A stretch of DNA of 45,803 nucleotides from Colivivens sp964537205 (GTDB taxonomy: Bacteria > Bacteroidota > Bacteroidia > Bacteroidales > Bacteroidaceae): NCBI GenBank assembly GCA_964537205.1, contig CAZHZH010000008.1, positions 1-45,803 of the forward strand, written 5' to 3'. Shown here in pieces: positions 1-9,752 of the stretch (position 1 is the first letter of the stretch; each line of letters begins with the position of its first letter). The notes beneath the pieces are model-generated. The model ran no database searches. It saw nothing but the letters and a program-made list of their open reading frames with translations, and had not been told where the DNA came from. A program made the position numbers and the translations under genes.

Positions 1-118
1 AGGATGCACTATGGTGAATGAATGTATTAGTGAGTATGCGGAAATCCCATTTTTGAATTAAAAAAGGGAACACGTGATTTTTGATTCACATGCCCCCCAA
101 AAAATATTTACCAACAAT

Positions 119-2137
119 TTATAGTATGCTCTTCACTTGGTCGTACACGTTCTGTGCGGTATAGCCAAGTTTCTCGTCAAGCACTTTGTATGGTGCTGAG
201 AAGCCGAAGCTCTTCAGCCCCCAGACCTTGCCTTCGTTGCGTGGAACAAGTCCTTCAAGTGTTACAGGCAATCCTGCGGTCATACCGAACTTCTTTACTC
301 CTGTAGGAAGTATGGATTCTTGGTATGCCTCACTCTGCGAGCGGAAGAGACCTTCTGAAGGAACACTTACAATACGGCACTTGATGCCGTCCTTGCGCAG
401 AAGCTCTGCACCTGCAACAAGTGTTGAAACTTCTGAACCAGACGCTACAAGGATGATGTCTGGATTAGCGTCGCTACCAGCTATTACGTATGCTCCTTTG
501 GCTGCCTGTGAATAGTCGTTGCCTTCTGGAAGGTCGTTGATATTCTGGCGTGAGAGGATGAGTGCCGATGGGGTAGAGGTGTTCTCCATTGCAAGCTTCC
601 ATGCCTCTGTAGTCTCTTTTGCGTCAGCAGGACGGAGTACGAGCATGGAATTCTTTCCATGGTGGTTCTGCAGTTTCTCCATCAAGCGGATTTGCGCCTC
701 TTGCTCAACTGGCTCGTGAGTAGGACCGTCTTCTCCGACACGGAACGCATCGTGTGTCCAAATGAACTTGACAGGCACTTCCATCAGAGCAGCCATGCGG
801 ACGGCTGGTTTCATATAATCGGAGAACACAAAGAATGTGCCACATGCAGGAATGACTCCTCCATGAAGTGCCATGCCGATGCAGCAACATGCCATCGAAA
901 GTTCTGCAACACCTGCCTGGAAGAACGCTCCTGAGAAATCGCCTGCGGCAAATGCGTGAGTCTTCTTGAGGAAGCCGTCTGTCTTGTCGGAATTTGAAAG
1001 GTCGGCTGACGCGCAAATCATGTTCGGCACTTGTTCGGCAAGAACGCCTAATACAGCCGCGCTGGCACTACGTGTTGAGTCGTTGGCCTTTTGCTGTACT
1101 TTCGACCAGTCAACCTTTGGAGCCGCACCGCTGAACCATTCGTCTTGTTGCGCTTTTTTCTCCGGATTGGCTTTTGCCCATTCAGCTTCTTCTGTGTAGC
1201 GTGCGGAGCAAATATCCTTCAACTGTTCGGCACGCTTTGCATAAAGTTCCTTGACATCATCGAAAATCTTGAATGGATCGTCCGGGTCGCCTCCAAGATG
1301 CTTGATTGTGTTGCGGTATGCTTCGCCTCCAAGTGGAGCTCCGTGTGTCTTGCAGTTCGCCTCGTATGATGAGCCGTCGTCCTTGAGTGCGCCTTTACCC
1401 ATAATACACTTGCCGATTATGAGTGCTGGTTTGCCCTTGACTGCCTTTGCCCATTCGATAGCCTTGCGGATTTGTTCCGCGTCGTTTCCATTGATGACTG
1501 TAACTTCCCAGCCCAATGCGCGATATTTGGCGGCTGTGTCCTCGTTCATTACGACCTTTGTCTCTGTTGAGAGCTGAATGTCGTTTGAATCATAGAACAT
1601 AACGAGGTTGTCGAGTCCGAGAATGCCGGCTATACGCGCGCCTCCCTGGCTTATTTCCTCTTCGACACCGCCGTCAGAGATGTAAGCGTAGATGGTTTCC
1701 TTTGAAAATGTAGGGTTGCCCGTGTGTGCGGCAAGGAACTTGGCGGCTATGGCAGCTCCGATTGCGAATACGTGTCCTTGTCCGAGTGGTCCGGATGTAT
1801 TCTCAATTCCGCGTGTTATGTCGAATTCCGGGTGGCCGGTTGTTGGTGAACCCCACTGACGCAGTTGTGCGAGTTCTTCAAGTGTGAACTTGCCAATTAG
1901 TGCCAGCTGGGAATATAGCATAGGGGCCATGTGACCCGGGTCAAGGAAGAAGCGGTCGCGACCCACCCATCCAGGGTTCTTTGGGTCGTATTGCAGATAT
2001 TCTGAGTAAAGTACGTTTATAAAGTCCGCACCTCCCATTGCTCCGCCTGGGTGACCTGATTTTGCTTTTTCAACCATAGACGCGGCCAATATACGGATGT
2101 TGTCGGCTGCGTGGTTTAATACTTGAATTGAATTCAT
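119..2137 (-). CDS. tkt: Transketolase
   Basis: Thiamine-diphosphate enzyme that moves two-carbon ketol units between xylulose 5-phosphate and aldoses in the cytosolic pentose phosphate pathway. At 672 residues it has full family length. Visible landmarks are GHPGGAMGG (28-36), GPLGQG (116-121), the diphosphate/metal loop SDGGVEEEIS (154-163) ending in FYDSND near 181-186, the cofactor glutamate in GVAEL (E412) and EDGPTHEPVEQ (469-479). The first glycine of the usual GDG is Ser, which I recall as common in Bacteroidota transketolases. It is the last gene of the arabinose operon, 14 nt after araB, so it probably consumes the xylulose 5-phosphate made by AraD. No convincing terminator was seen in the 118 bases left to the window edge. 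Confidence 0.95.
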   Translation of the reverse strand: MNSIQVLNHAADNIRILAASMVEKAKSGHPGGAMGGADFINVLYSEYLQYDPKNPGWVGRDRFFLDPGHMAPMLYSQLALIGKFTLEELAQLRQWGSPTTGHPEFDITRGIENTSGPLGQGHVFAIGAAIAAKFLAAHTGNPTFSKETIYAYISDGGVEEEISQGGARIAGILGLDNLVMFYDSNDIQLSTETKVVMNEDTAAKYRALGWEVTVINGNDAEQIRKAIEWAKAVKGKPALIIGKCIMGKGALKDDGSSYEANCKTHGAPLGGEAYRNTIKHLGGDPDDPFKIFDDVKELYAKRAEQLKDICSARYTEEAEWAKANPEKKAQQDEWFSGAAPKVDWSKVQQKANDSTRSASAAVLGVLAEQVPNMICASADLSNSDKTDGFLKKTHAFAAGDFSGAFFQAGVAELSMACCCIGMALHGGVIPACGTFFVFSDYMKPAVRMAALMEVPVKFIWTHDAFRVGEDGPTHEPVEQEAQIRLMEKLQNHHGKNSMLVLRPADAKETTEAWKLAMENTSTPSALILSRQNINDLPEGNDYSQAAKGAYVIAGSDANPDIILVASGSEVSTLVAGAELLRKDGIKCRIVSVPSEGLFRSQSEAYQESILPTGVKKFGMTAGLPVTLEGLVPRNEGKVWGLKSFGFSAPYKVLDEKLGYTAQNVYDQVKSIL

Positions 2138-2151
2138 TTAAAAATTGGTTA

Positions 2152-3747
2152 TTAGTTATTACTCTTATAATCAACGGCCGCTTGTTCTACAGGCAGACAC
2201 TTCTTATAATTCTCAAGATATACATTAAATCCTTCAACGTCTGCAGGGTCCGGATCAACCGAAACGCCTTCGTTGCCGGCGAATACGACCTTGTCAAGGA
2301 AGTCGGCCAACGACAACTTGTTTGGATTGTTGACAAGATACGATGCGAGCAGCGCAATGCCCCATGCGCCTCCTTCGCCAGCTGTCTCCATGACTGATAT
2401 AGGAGAGTTTAGAGCGGCGGCAAGCATTTTCTGTCCTACGCCTTTTGTCGTAAAATAGCCGCCATGGCCTGTGATGCGATCAACTTTCACATGCTCTTGC
2501 TTGAGCAGAATGTCGTTCCCGACCTTCAAAACTCCAATGGCTCCGTAAAGGTGTGCGCGCATGAAGTTGGCAAGGGTGAACTTGTCGTTTGCCGAGCGGA
2601 TTACCAGCGGGCGACCGTCGGCAAGTCCTGTTACAGGTTCGCCAGATATGTAGTTATATGAAAGGAGGCCTCCACAATCAGGATCTCCTTTCAAGGCTAT
2701 ATTAAACAGCCTTGTATACAATTCATTGGTGTTCTGTTGTATCCCTAACAATTCAGCGTATTCCTTGAATATCTTTACCCATGCGTTAATATCGGATGTA
2801 CAGTTGTTGCAATGTACCATTGCTACGAGGCTGCCGTCCGGAGTGGTAACCATGTCAATCATCTCGTATGGCTTCGACAACTCTTTTTCAAGGACTATCA
2901 TAGAGAAAGAGGAAGTTCCGGCGGACACGTTGCCAGTGCGTTGCTTGACTGAGTTGGTAGCAGCCATGCCTGTGCCTGCGTCTCCTTCTGGAGGGCATAC
3001 AGGTATGCCTGGTTTCAAATGCCCTGATACATCGAGTTTGTTCGCTCCGTCTGGTGTCAGGTAGCCGGCATCCTCACCCGCGCTCAGCGATTTTGGCAGA
3101 ATGTCGAGCAGTTTCCAGCTATAGCCTTTTGGCGCGATGAGCTTGTCGAATTTCTCTATCATTGTGGCATCGTATGTCTTGGTCTTAGGGTCGACAGGAA
3201 TCATTCCTGACGCGTCACCTACACCAAGTACTTTCTTGCCGGTAATCTGCCAATGAACGTAACCTGCAAGCGTAGTAAGATAATCGATGTCTGATACGTG
3301 CTCCTCGTTGTCGAGTATTGCCTCATATAAATGCGAGATACTCCAACGGAGAGGAATGTTGTAGTTGAATAGTTTTGACAGTTCCGCCGCAGCCTTTCCC
3401 GTGTTGGTGTTACGCCATGTACGGAAAGGAACAAGTATTTCATTGCCCTTGAATGGCATGTAGCCATGCATCATGGCACTTATTCCAATTGCGGCAAGAG
3501 TCTCTATTTCTGTATCATACTGTTCGAGTACGTTTTTACGAAGATCAGCATAGCAATCTTGCAATCCGTACCATATAGCTTCAATACTGTATGTCCAAAG
3601 TCCGTCAACCAATTGGTTTTCCCAAGTGTGGCTGCCTTGCGCTATGGGTTTGTTTTCTTGGTCAATCAAAACAGCCTTGATTCTTGTCGAACCGAATTCT
3701 ATGCCTAAAATGGCCTTTCCTGCTTTAATTGTTTGTCTTGCATCCAT
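2152..3747 (-). CDS. araB: L-ribulokinase, FGGY carbohydrate kinase
   Basis: Phosphorylates L-ribulose to L-ribulose 5-phosphate using ATP, the second step of arabinose catabolism. The 531-residue protein has the FGGY N-terminal phosphate loop GIEFGSTRIK (15-24), the candidate catalytic base D256 in PPEGDAGTG (252-260), a second phosphate segment GNVSAGTSS (272-280) and a C-terminal adenosine-site stretch AGEGGAWG. The reading frame stays open 14 codons further upstream, but I place the start at 3747 because MDARQT leads directly into the kinase fold and the extension has no family counterpart. It lies between araA (58 nt upstream) and tkt. Xylulokinase is the main alternative; neighbouring araA and araD argue for ribulokinase. 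Confidence 0.9.
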   Translation of the reverse strand: MDARQTIKAGKAILGIEFGSTRIKAVLIDQENKPIAQGSHTWENQLVDGLWTYSIEAIWYGLQDCYADLRKNVLEQYDTEIETLAAIGISAMMHGYMPFKGNEILVPFRTWRNTNTGKAAAELSKLFNYNIPLRWSISHLYEAILDNEEHVSDIDYLTTLAGYVHWQITGKKVLGVGDASGMIPVDPKTKTYDATMIEKFDKLIAPKGYSWKLLDILPKSLSAGEDAGYLTPDGANKLDVSGHLKPGIPVCPPEGDAGTGMAATNSVKQRTGNVSAGTSSFSMIVLEKELSKPYEMIDMVTTPDGSLVAMVHCNNCTSDINAWVKIFKEYAELLGIQQNTNELYTRLFNIALKGDPDCGGLLSYNYISGEPVTGLADGRPLVIRSANDKFTLANFMRAHLYGAIGVLKVGNDILLKQEHVKVDRITGHGGYFTTKGVGQKMLAAALNSPISVMETAGEGGAWGIALLASYLVNNPNKLSLADFLDKVVFAGNEGVSVDPDPADVEGFNVYLENYKKCLPVEQAAVDYKSNN

Positions 3748-3805
3748 GCTTATTCTGTTTTTATGAAAACAAGGTGGCACAATGGCCACCTGAATTCATT
3801 TGTTG

Positions 3806-5347
3806 TTACATATAAAGTGACCTGTTAAGCAGATAGTAGATTTCGTTGTTGCGAAGTGTCTGCTTGATGTTTGCTATAGTTGTATCTTTGTCGATGTGAA
3901 TCATCTCGATACCGGCTATTTCCGCATAGTCCTCCCAATACTCCGGTGTGATGTCGTATGACATGATAGAGTGGTGTGTGCCACCTGAAAGAATCCACGC
4001 TTCCGTACCTATTTCGAAGTTTGGCTGTGGAATCCAAAGTGCGTTTGCAACAGGAAGCTTTGGCAGTGGTTTAGGAGCAATGCACTTGACATCGTTCACA
4101 ATCAGACGGAAACGGTTGCCAAGGTCGATGATTGTCGCTGTAACGCCGTTGCCTGTCTTTGAGTCGAACACAAGGCGGGCTGTCTGGCTCTTGCGGATGC
4201 CGATGCCAAGGAAGTGCACTTCCAGACGAGGCTTGTTGGATGCGATGAGCGGACAAACCTCAAGCATGTGTGACTGAAGAATCGCTGAGTTCTCACCATC
4301 GAAGTTGAGAGTGTAATCCTCAAGGAATGAAAGTCCGGAAGGAAGTCCTTGTGTCATGTACCAAACTGTACGGTAGAGTGCGGCAGACTTCCAGTCGCCT
4401 TCTGCTCCGAATCCGTAACCTTCTGCCATCAAACGTTGTGATGCGAGCCCTGGAATCTGGTCGAAGCCCAGGAAGTGAGGATCGTTGACATCAGCTTCGC
4501 CAAGGTCGTCGAAGTTGGTCGTGAAGCCTTTCGCTCCTTCATCCTTAAGTACTCGGCGAATGGCGATTTCTGCCTTTGCTGAATTCTTAACTTTCTCCCA
4601 GTAAACTTCCTCGCCTGATTCGTCGATCTTTATTGTGTAGAGTTTCTTGTACTCCTCAACCAGTGCGTCTGCTTCGGCGTCTGTAACTTTCTTGTAGTAT
4701 TCCATCAATGAGGAAACAGGGTAGTAGTCAACATGGTAACCGAGACGTACCTCTGCCTCGACTTTGTCACCATCGGTTACTGCCACGTTGTTCATCTGGT
4801 CGCCAAAGCGGAGGATGCGCATGTCGTGAGCGTCTGCCCAAGCGGCTGCGACGCGTGCCCATACGGCGATGGCCTTCTGTGGCTTCTCGTCCTTCCAATA
4901 GCCTGATACTACCTTGCGAGGTTTGCGCAGGTGTGCGCAGATGTGTCCGAACTCACGGTCGCCATGTGCGCTTTGATTCAAGTTCATGAAGTCCATGTCC
5001 ATGGTGTCCCATGGAATTTTCTCATTGTATTGTGTATGGAAGTGCAAGAGTGGCTTCTGTAATGCCTGAAGTCCCTTAATCCACATTTTTGCCGGAGAGA
5101 ATGTGTGCATCCATGTGATTACACCAACACATTTGTCGTCGTTGTTGGCCGCTTTCATGACTGCCTCGACTTCTTTTGATGAGTTTGCAGTGCCTTTGTA
5201 GACTACCTTTATAGGAATAATTCCGCCGTTATTGAGTCCGTCAACCATCTCTTTTGAATGGCCGTCAACAATCTTTACTGTTTCGCCTCCGTAGAGGAGC
5301 TGTGCTCCGGTTACCCACCAGAGTTCAAGGTTTTCAAATGCTTTCAT
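3806..5347 (-). CDS. araA: L-arabinose isomerase
   Basis: Converts L-arabinose to L-ribulose in the cytoplasm with a divalent metal, normally manganese. The length of 513 residues matches the family. The four metal and catalytic positions known from the Escherichia coli enzyme are recognisable: E309 in MAEGYGF, E343 in FLEDY, H360 in SHMLEVCP and the His pair at 458-459 in GGTHHS. The N-terminal LWWVTGAQLLYG and central THTFSPAKMW-type segments are also typical. It lies 31 nt after araD and 58 nt before araB on the same strand, so it is very probably cotranscribed with both. Confidence 0.97.
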   Translation of the reverse strand: MKAFENLELWWVTGAQLLYGGETVKIVDGHSKEMVDGLNNGGIIPIKVVYKGTANSSKEVEAVMKAANNDDKCVGVITWMHTFSPAKMWIKGLQALQKPLLHFHTQYNEKIPWDTMDMDFMNLNQSAHGDREFGHICAHLRKPRKVVSGYWKDEKPQKAIAVWARVAAAWADAHDMRILRFGDQMNNVAVTDGDKVEAEVRLGYHVDYYPVSSLMEYYKKVTDAEADALVEEYKKLYTIKIDESGEEVYWEKVKNSAKAEIAIRRVLKDEGAKGFTTNFDDLGEADVNDPHFLGFDQIPGLASQRLMAEGYGFGAEGDWKSAALYRTVWYMTQGLPSGLSFLEDYTLNFDGENSAILQSHMLEVCPLIASNKPRLEVHFLGIGIRKSQTARLVFDSKTGNGVTATIIDLGNRFRLIVNDVKCIAPKPLPKLPVANALWIPQPNFEIGTEAWILSGGTHHSIMSYDITPEYWEDYAEIAGIEMIHIDKDTTIANIKQTLRNNEIYYLLNRSLYM

Positions 5348-5378
5348 ACGATTCTGTGTTTATTAATTATTGATTGTT

Positions 5379-6089
5379 TTAATGTTTTTGTCCTTTTTGT
5401 CCGTAGTATGCGTTAGGTCCATGTTTACGTAAGTAGTGCTTTTCAACGAGGAGCGGATTCATTGTAAGGTTTGGATTCAGGGACAATGCCACGAATGCCA
5501 TCTTAGCGCATTGCTCCATCACCTTTGCGTTATACACTGCGTTGTCAGGAGATGTCCCCCAGGCGAATGGACCATGGTTCTTGACCAGCACTGCCGGTGT
5601 ATGGTCTGGGTTGATTTTTCTGATATTAAGGATTTCATCTACAATTACGTTTCCTGTCTCCAGTTCGTATTGTCCCTTGACTTCCTTCTCTGTCATGTCG
5701 CGTGTGCAAGGAATGTCTTTGTAGAAATAGTCGGCATGTGTGGTGCCGATGTTTGGAATGTCCTTCCCCGCCTGGGCGAATGCGGTGGCGTATGTGGAAT
5801 GTGTATGAACGACACCTTGGATATTAGGGAACGCTTTGTAAAGAACCAAGTGGGTAGGGGTGTCGGACGACGGGTTCAACTCGCCTTCGACCACCTTGCC
5901 TGTTTGCAGGTCAACAACAACCATATCGTCAACTTTCATTGTGTCATAACTGACACCTGAAGGTTTTATGACAACCAATCCCTTCTCACGGTCAATGCCT
6001 GAGACATTGCCCCAAGTGAATATTACAAGACCTTGCTTAACCAGGTCGAGATTTGCTTTGAATACTTTTTCTTTTAGAGCCTCTAACAT
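5379..6089 (-). CDS. araD: L-ribulose-5-phosphate 4-epimerase
   Basis: Class II aldolase-fold zinc enzyme that epimerises L-ribulose 5-phosphate to D-xylulose 5-phosphate. Taking ATG at 6089 gives 236 residues, close to the usual 231. D76 in SSDTPTH, H95 and H97 in VVHTHSTYA, and H172 in VKNHGPFAWG correspond to the catalytic Asp and the three zinc histidines of the E. coli enzyme. The frame stays open 43 codons upstream, but that stretch is a low-complexity Lys/Asn/Ser run without family similarity and is treated as untranslated. It lies between the symporter and araA. A 288-nt gap containing a hairpin separates it from the symporter, which could allow uneven expression within the operon. 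Confidence 0.95.
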   Translation of the reverse strand: MLEALKEKVFKANLDLVKQGLVIFTWGNVSGIDREKGLVVIKPSGVSYDTMKVDDMVVVDLQTGKVVEGELNPSSDTPTHLVLYKAFPNIQGVVHTHSTYATAFAQAGKDIPNIGTTHADYFYKDIPCTRDMTEKEVKGQYELETGNVIVDEILNIRKINPDHTPAVLVKNHGPFAWGTSPDNAVYNAKVMEQCAKMAFVALSLNPNLTMNPLLVEKHYLRKHGPNAYYGQKGQKH

Positions 6090-6201
6090 ATTATTATTGT
6101 TTTTGTTTTTAATCTGAACTTTACTTGAGTCGCCTTGCGACAATGTGTCAGCCGCGCTTTTGCTTGAAACGGAACGCCCGGTCTGCTTCGTTCGTTTTCT
6201 C

Positions 6202-6218
6202 TTGCCAAGGACTGGCAA
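6202..6218. other. Small perfect dyad in araD leader
   Basis: TTGCCA, five bases, then TGGCAA forms a perfect 6-bp inverted repeat in the 288-nt space between araD and the symporter gene, about 113 nt upstream of the araD start. It could be an RNA hairpin in the polycistronic transcript or a weak operator. No second copy was noticed near the operon promoter. Apart from this and the hairpin at 6336-6366, nothing recognisable was seen in 6090-6377. Confidence 0.3.
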
Positions 6219-6335
6219 TGTTCGATTTCATGTAAATCCACGGAAAGGGAAAACTATACTGGCGTATCTCCTATGGCAGTTTCGCTTGCTTTCTTCTTGT
6301 CGTTTTAGCAATCGTCGATGTTCTGATAACAGAAA

Positions 6336-6366
6336 GGCTACACCTATTTTTATTATAGGTGCAGCC
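6336..6366 (-). terminator. Hairpin after symporter gene
   Basis: GGCTACACCTAT and ATAGGTGCAGCC form a 12-bp stem with one wobble pair and a short AT-rich loop, 11 nt past the symporter stop. On the minus strand only a short TTTCTGTT follows, so it is a weak intrinsic terminator, or an RNA-stabilising or attenuating hairpin inside the arabinose operon. Partial termination here would put araDAB and tkt below the epimerase and symporter in expression. Confidence 0.55.
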
Positions 6367-6377
6367 TCGTCATTATA

Positions 6378-8384
6378 TTACCACAAGAATATATATAGTA
6401 TCACAAGAATCGCAATGATTCCGAACGCTCCGATATTGAATGCTGTGTTAGTGCGGAAAATCTCAATGTCAACACCAATTGACTTGACATCCTCGACTTT
6501 GTCCTTTGCGTTTGAATGCAAGTACCATGCAAGTGTGAACAGCATGATTACGAGGAAGAACATTGTCTCCGCTCCGTAGTTGCGGCATGTCTCGTTTGTC
6601 ATCATGGCAATGCCTGCTATCAATACGATCAGACCGCTGACAAACAGAATTCTTGACCACTTGAGCTGTACCTTGATGGTGTGCTCGCTGAGTACTTCTG
6701 CCGGTTTGGTGTTCTTGCTGCACATTGATATGCCTACGAAGAGTACTACAAGGCAGAGGAATACGTAGCCCATTCGAATGAGGAACGGTACGTCAGGCAT
6801 GGCGAATTTGAAGATGATTGAGAACGCGAAGGTTCCGATCGCAGTAACAACTGCCGCCGCACCTGAACTGCGCTTCCAAAGAAGTCCAAGACCGAAGATA
6901 ACCACGATACCCGGATATACGAAACCTGAGTATTCCTGAATTACCTGGAATGCCTGGTCGGCACCACCCATAATAGGGTAAACTGCTATCAAGGCGATGA
7001 TGAGAGCGGATACAGAAGTGAGACGACCTACGGTCACAAGTTTCTTGTCTGACGCTTTCTTGTTAATGAACTTCTTGTATACATCCATAGTGAATATTGT
7101 GGATGTCGAGTTGAACATAGAGGCGAGAGATGAAATTACGGCCGCTGCCAATGCAGCGAACGCAAGACCCTTTACGACTGTTGGCGTAAAGTTGCGTATC
7201 AAATATGGATAAGCGTCGTCAGAACGGGCGATCTCACCACTCAAGTGAGTCTTGATCATGTCGATGACCGGCGTTCCGTCTACGTCTCCATTCATGATGA
7301 AGAATGCGCATACACCTGGTATACAAACAATGAACGGGATCAATATCTTTAGGAATCCTGCGAATATCATACCTTTCTTTGCTTCGTCAAGAGACTTTGC
7401 TGCGAGACCTTTCTGGATGATATACTGGTTGAATCCCCAGTAACCAAGGTTTGTCAACCACAAAGCTCCAACAATCACAACGATACCTGGAATGTCAAAG
7501 TAAGGGTCGGATGCTTGAGCTGCTTGGAGCAAAGTGCCGTCATCAGCGAATACAGGGTCTGTTCCATTTATGACAGGGTAGAGGTCAGGATTACGGCTGA
7601 CAATAAGGTTGAAGTGCTTGTCGCCTTCCTGATTGATACACCAGTCATATATGTTCCCAAGTGCTTCAAACGGTCCGCACTGCCATACCTCTGCACCGAT
7701 GACCGACAAAGCCGCATAAGCGGTGATCAAACCACCACCTACAAGGAATGTCACCTGCATAACGTCTGTCCATGCCACAGATGCCAGACCTCCATAGATG
7801 GAATAGATACCTGCGATAAGGAACAGGATGAGGATGATTGTAAGCAGGGTCATGTCGACATTCATGCCAAGGATTTGTCCGGGAACTGCCGGCAATCCGA
7901 GGATTTGCTTGATTGCGAGTGCACCAAGCCAAGCGACCGATGTAAGGTTGATAAATACGTACAGGAATAGCCAGAAGATTGAGAATGCCAAACCTACCCC
8001 CCAATTGTAACGGTCGGAGAGGAATTGTGGTATTGTAAGAATTTTTTTCTTAATCATCAACGGCAAAAGGAATTTACCGACGATGACAAGGGCAAGGGCC
8101 GCCTGAAGTTCATAGGCTGCCATTGCGATACCTGATTTGAATGCTGAGCCTGACATTCCAATAAATTGCTCTGCTGAAATGTTCGCTGCGATTAAGGATG
8201 CTCCTACTGCCCACCAAGTTAATGTGTTACCTGCAAGGAAGTAATCGTTTGAGGACTTGTCCTGACCTTTCTTACCACGTGAGAGGAACATTCCCAATCC
8301 TACGAGAATAACAATGTAAATGGCTACCACGATATAGTCGATGGTTTCAAATCCATTGTTTTTTAAAGCTTCTAAAATGTCCAT
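6378..8384 (-). CDS. Sodium/solute symporter (SSS family), probable arabinose transporter
   Basis: Inner-membrane Na+-coupled sugar importer of the SGLT/SSS type. The 668-residue protein has many hydrophobic segments, about 14, with an SGLT-like N terminus: a first helix near 16-34, then YFLAGNTLTWWAVGASLIAANIS (two parts around 48-70) and EQFIGMSGSAF. A later ISSLASMFNSTSTIFTMD stretch resembles the helix carrying the conserved Na2-site serines. A periplasmic loop rich in charged and aromatic residues follows around 225-290. Substrate is inferred only from position, with the lipoprotein epimerase 51 nt upstream and araD, araA and araB downstream. Glucose or galactose transport would look similar from sequence alone. 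Confidence 0.88.
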   Translation of the reverse strand: MDILEALKNNGFETIDYIVVAIYIVILVGLGMFLSRGKKGQDKSSNDYFLAGNTLTWWAVGASLIAANISAEQFIGMSGSAFKSGIAMAAYELQAALALVIVGKFLLPLMIKKKILTIPQFLSDRYNWGVGLAFSIFWLFLYVFINLTSVAWLGALAIKQILGLPAVPGQILGMNVDMTLLTIILILFLIAGIYSIYGGLASVAWTDVMQVTFLVGGGLITAYAALSVIGAEVWQCGPFEALGNIYDWCINQEGDKHFNLIVSRNPDLYPVINGTDPVFADDGTLLQAAQASDPYFDIPGIVVIVGALWLTNLGYWGFNQYIIQKGLAAKSLDEAKKGMIFAGFLKILIPFIVCIPGVCAFFIMNGDVDGTPVIDMIKTHLSGEIARSDDAYPYLIRNFTPTVVKGLAFAALAAAVISSLASMFNSTSTIFTMDVYKKFINKKASDKKLVTVGRLTSVSALIIALIAVYPIMGGADQAFQVIQEYSGFVYPGIVVIFGLGLLWKRSSGAAAVVTAIGTFAFSIIFKFAMPDVPFLIRMGYVFLCLVVLFVGISMCSKNTKPAEVLSEHTIKVQLKWSRILFVSGLIVLIAGIAMMTNETCRNYGAETMFFLVIMLFTLAWYLHSNAKDKVEDVKSIGVDIEIFRTNTAFNIGAFGIIAILVILYIFLW

Positions 8385-8435
8385 TGTTTGTTTTTTGAAT
8401 TGATTATTATTTAGTTAATTGTTTTTTAGACAATA

Positions 8436-9653
8436 TTACTTAGCAACGGAGAACTTGAATATACATGTACTTGCGTACGCGTTTTCTTCACCCGGCTCAA
8501 CCCATGGATTTGATTCTTCCCAATTCTTGTTTGGTGAGTCTGGGTACTTTTGCGACTCAAGGCAGATACCTGTACGTTGCTTATAGACAATTCCTTTCTT
8601 TCCTGTCAATGTACCATCAAGGAAGTTTCCTGAATATACCTGTATACCAGGCTCTGTAGTATATACTTCAAGTACAATTCCGGTCTTAGGACTTTCAAGT
8701 CTTACTTTTACTTTGTCTATGTTGTCTTTATCGTTGAGAACCCAGTTATGGTCGTATCCGTTGCCGTTCTTGAGTTGTACGTAATCATAGTTGTTTATGT
8801 CTTTACCCACTTCCTTTGCTGTGCGGAAATCCATCGGCGTACCTTCAACAGGGGCGATCTCACCTGTTGTCATGTATGTGTTGTCAACCGGTGTGAAGTT
8901 GTCGGCGTTGATTGTAAGAAGGTTGTCCGTGATAGGGGTGTTAGGATCACCGTTGAGGTTGAAGTATGAATGATTAGTCATGTTGATGACAGTCTTTTTG
9001 TCTGTGGTGGCGTAGTAGTTTATTGTCAACGCGTTGTTGTCATCAAGGTCATAAGTTACATGTGCGTCCACAGCTCCTGGGAAATTGTTGTCTCCGTCAG
9101 GACTGTGCATGACAAGTGATAAGGATGTCGGCGTTGATTCTTCAACGTCATATACTTGGTACTGCCATCCGGTTGGACCTCCATGCAGGCAATGGCCGAA
9201 GTTGTTTTGAGGAAGTTGTATCAAGTTGCCGTCAACTGTAATTTGCCCTTTGTTGATGCGATTGGCGTAACGGCCTATTGCAGCTCCAAAATCTGATTGA
9301 TTGTTCCATGGAAAATAGTCTTCTACTTTGTCGAAACCTAAAACTACATCTTGGAAGTTCCCTTCTTTGTCTGGAACCATGATGCTTACTATACGGCCTC
9401 CAAAGTTCGTGATTGATACTTCCATGCCATTGGCGTTTTTCAAAGTATAGAGGGCGACTTTCTTGCCTTCCGTTCCTTGTGCGGGCTGATAGCCTAAAGA
9501 GTCACTATATACAACACCAGGGTAGATGCTGTCGAAGTCGGCTGGATTAAGTCCTGACTTTAGTGTTTCTTGTTCTTGTGTTCCCTGTGTACAAGCACAT
9601 AGAGTTACCACTGCTGTAGCGGTGCTTAGTAGGATTGATTTGAACTGTCTCAT
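8436..9653 (-). CDS. Aldose 1-epimerase (mutarotase) lipoprotein
   Basis: GalM-fold enzyme that interconverts alpha and beta anomers of aldoses. The N terminus is a lipoprotein signal: MRQFK, a hydrophobic stretch, then LCAC with the lipid-attachment Cys at 21, so it should act at the membrane outside the cytoplasm. The mature domain has H157 in HGGP, H228 in TNHSYFNLNG and the C-terminal Glu in CLESQKYPDSPN, matching the general acid and base of the family. As first gene of the arabinose operon, directly before the symporter, it probably supplies the anomer the transporter prefers. A second, cytosolic paralogue lies at 11110-12198. Confidence 0.92.
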   Translation of the reverse strand: MRQFKSILLSTATAVVTLCACTQGTQEQETLKSGLNPADFDSIYPGVVYSDSLGYQPAQGTEGKKVALYTLKNANGMEVSITNFGGRIVSIMVPDKEGNFQDVVLGFDKVEDYFPWNNQSDFGAAIGRYANRINKGQITVDGNLIQLPQNNFGHCLHGGPTGWQYQVYDVEESTPTSLSLVMHSPDGDNNFPGAVDAHVTYDLDDNNALTINYYATTDKKTVINMTNHSYFNLNGDPNTPITDNLLTINADNFTPVDNTYMTTGEIAPVEGTPMDFRTAKEVGKDINNYDYVQLKNGNGYDHNWVLNDKDNIDKVKVRLESPKTGIVLEVYTTEPGIQVYSGNFLDGTLTGKKGIVYKQRTGICLESQKYPDSPNKNWEESNPWVEPGEENAYASTCIFKFSVAK

Positions 9654-9716
9654 AACTTAAGAATAAATTTAATATAACGTATTTTATTAAATAATAGCTT
9701 TATTGTCTTTGGATTG

Positions 9717-9752
9717 CAAACTTACTAAATTCTCTTGATAATTAAAAACAAT
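9717..9752 (-). promoter_or_regulatory. Probable promoter of the arabinose operon
   Basis: On the minus strand TAAGTTTG, at 9717-9724, is an exact match to the Bacteroidota -7 consensus TAnnTTTG, 64 nt upstream of the epimerase ATG. A TTG at 9749-9751 lies 24 nt further upstream, slightly beyond the usual 19-21 spacing for the -33 element. The surrounding DNA is very AT-rich. No operator for an AraR-type regulator could be recognised. Confidence 0.6.

Noticed and set aside
60..118. Possible terminator after transketolase
   Set aside because: Only a four-base GTGA/TCAC stem is present; too weak to call.
6090..6218. N-terminal extension of AraD (43 codons)
   Set aside because: Low-complexity Lys/Asn/Ser run; numbering from ATG 6089 aligns D76, H95 and H97 with the known enzyme.
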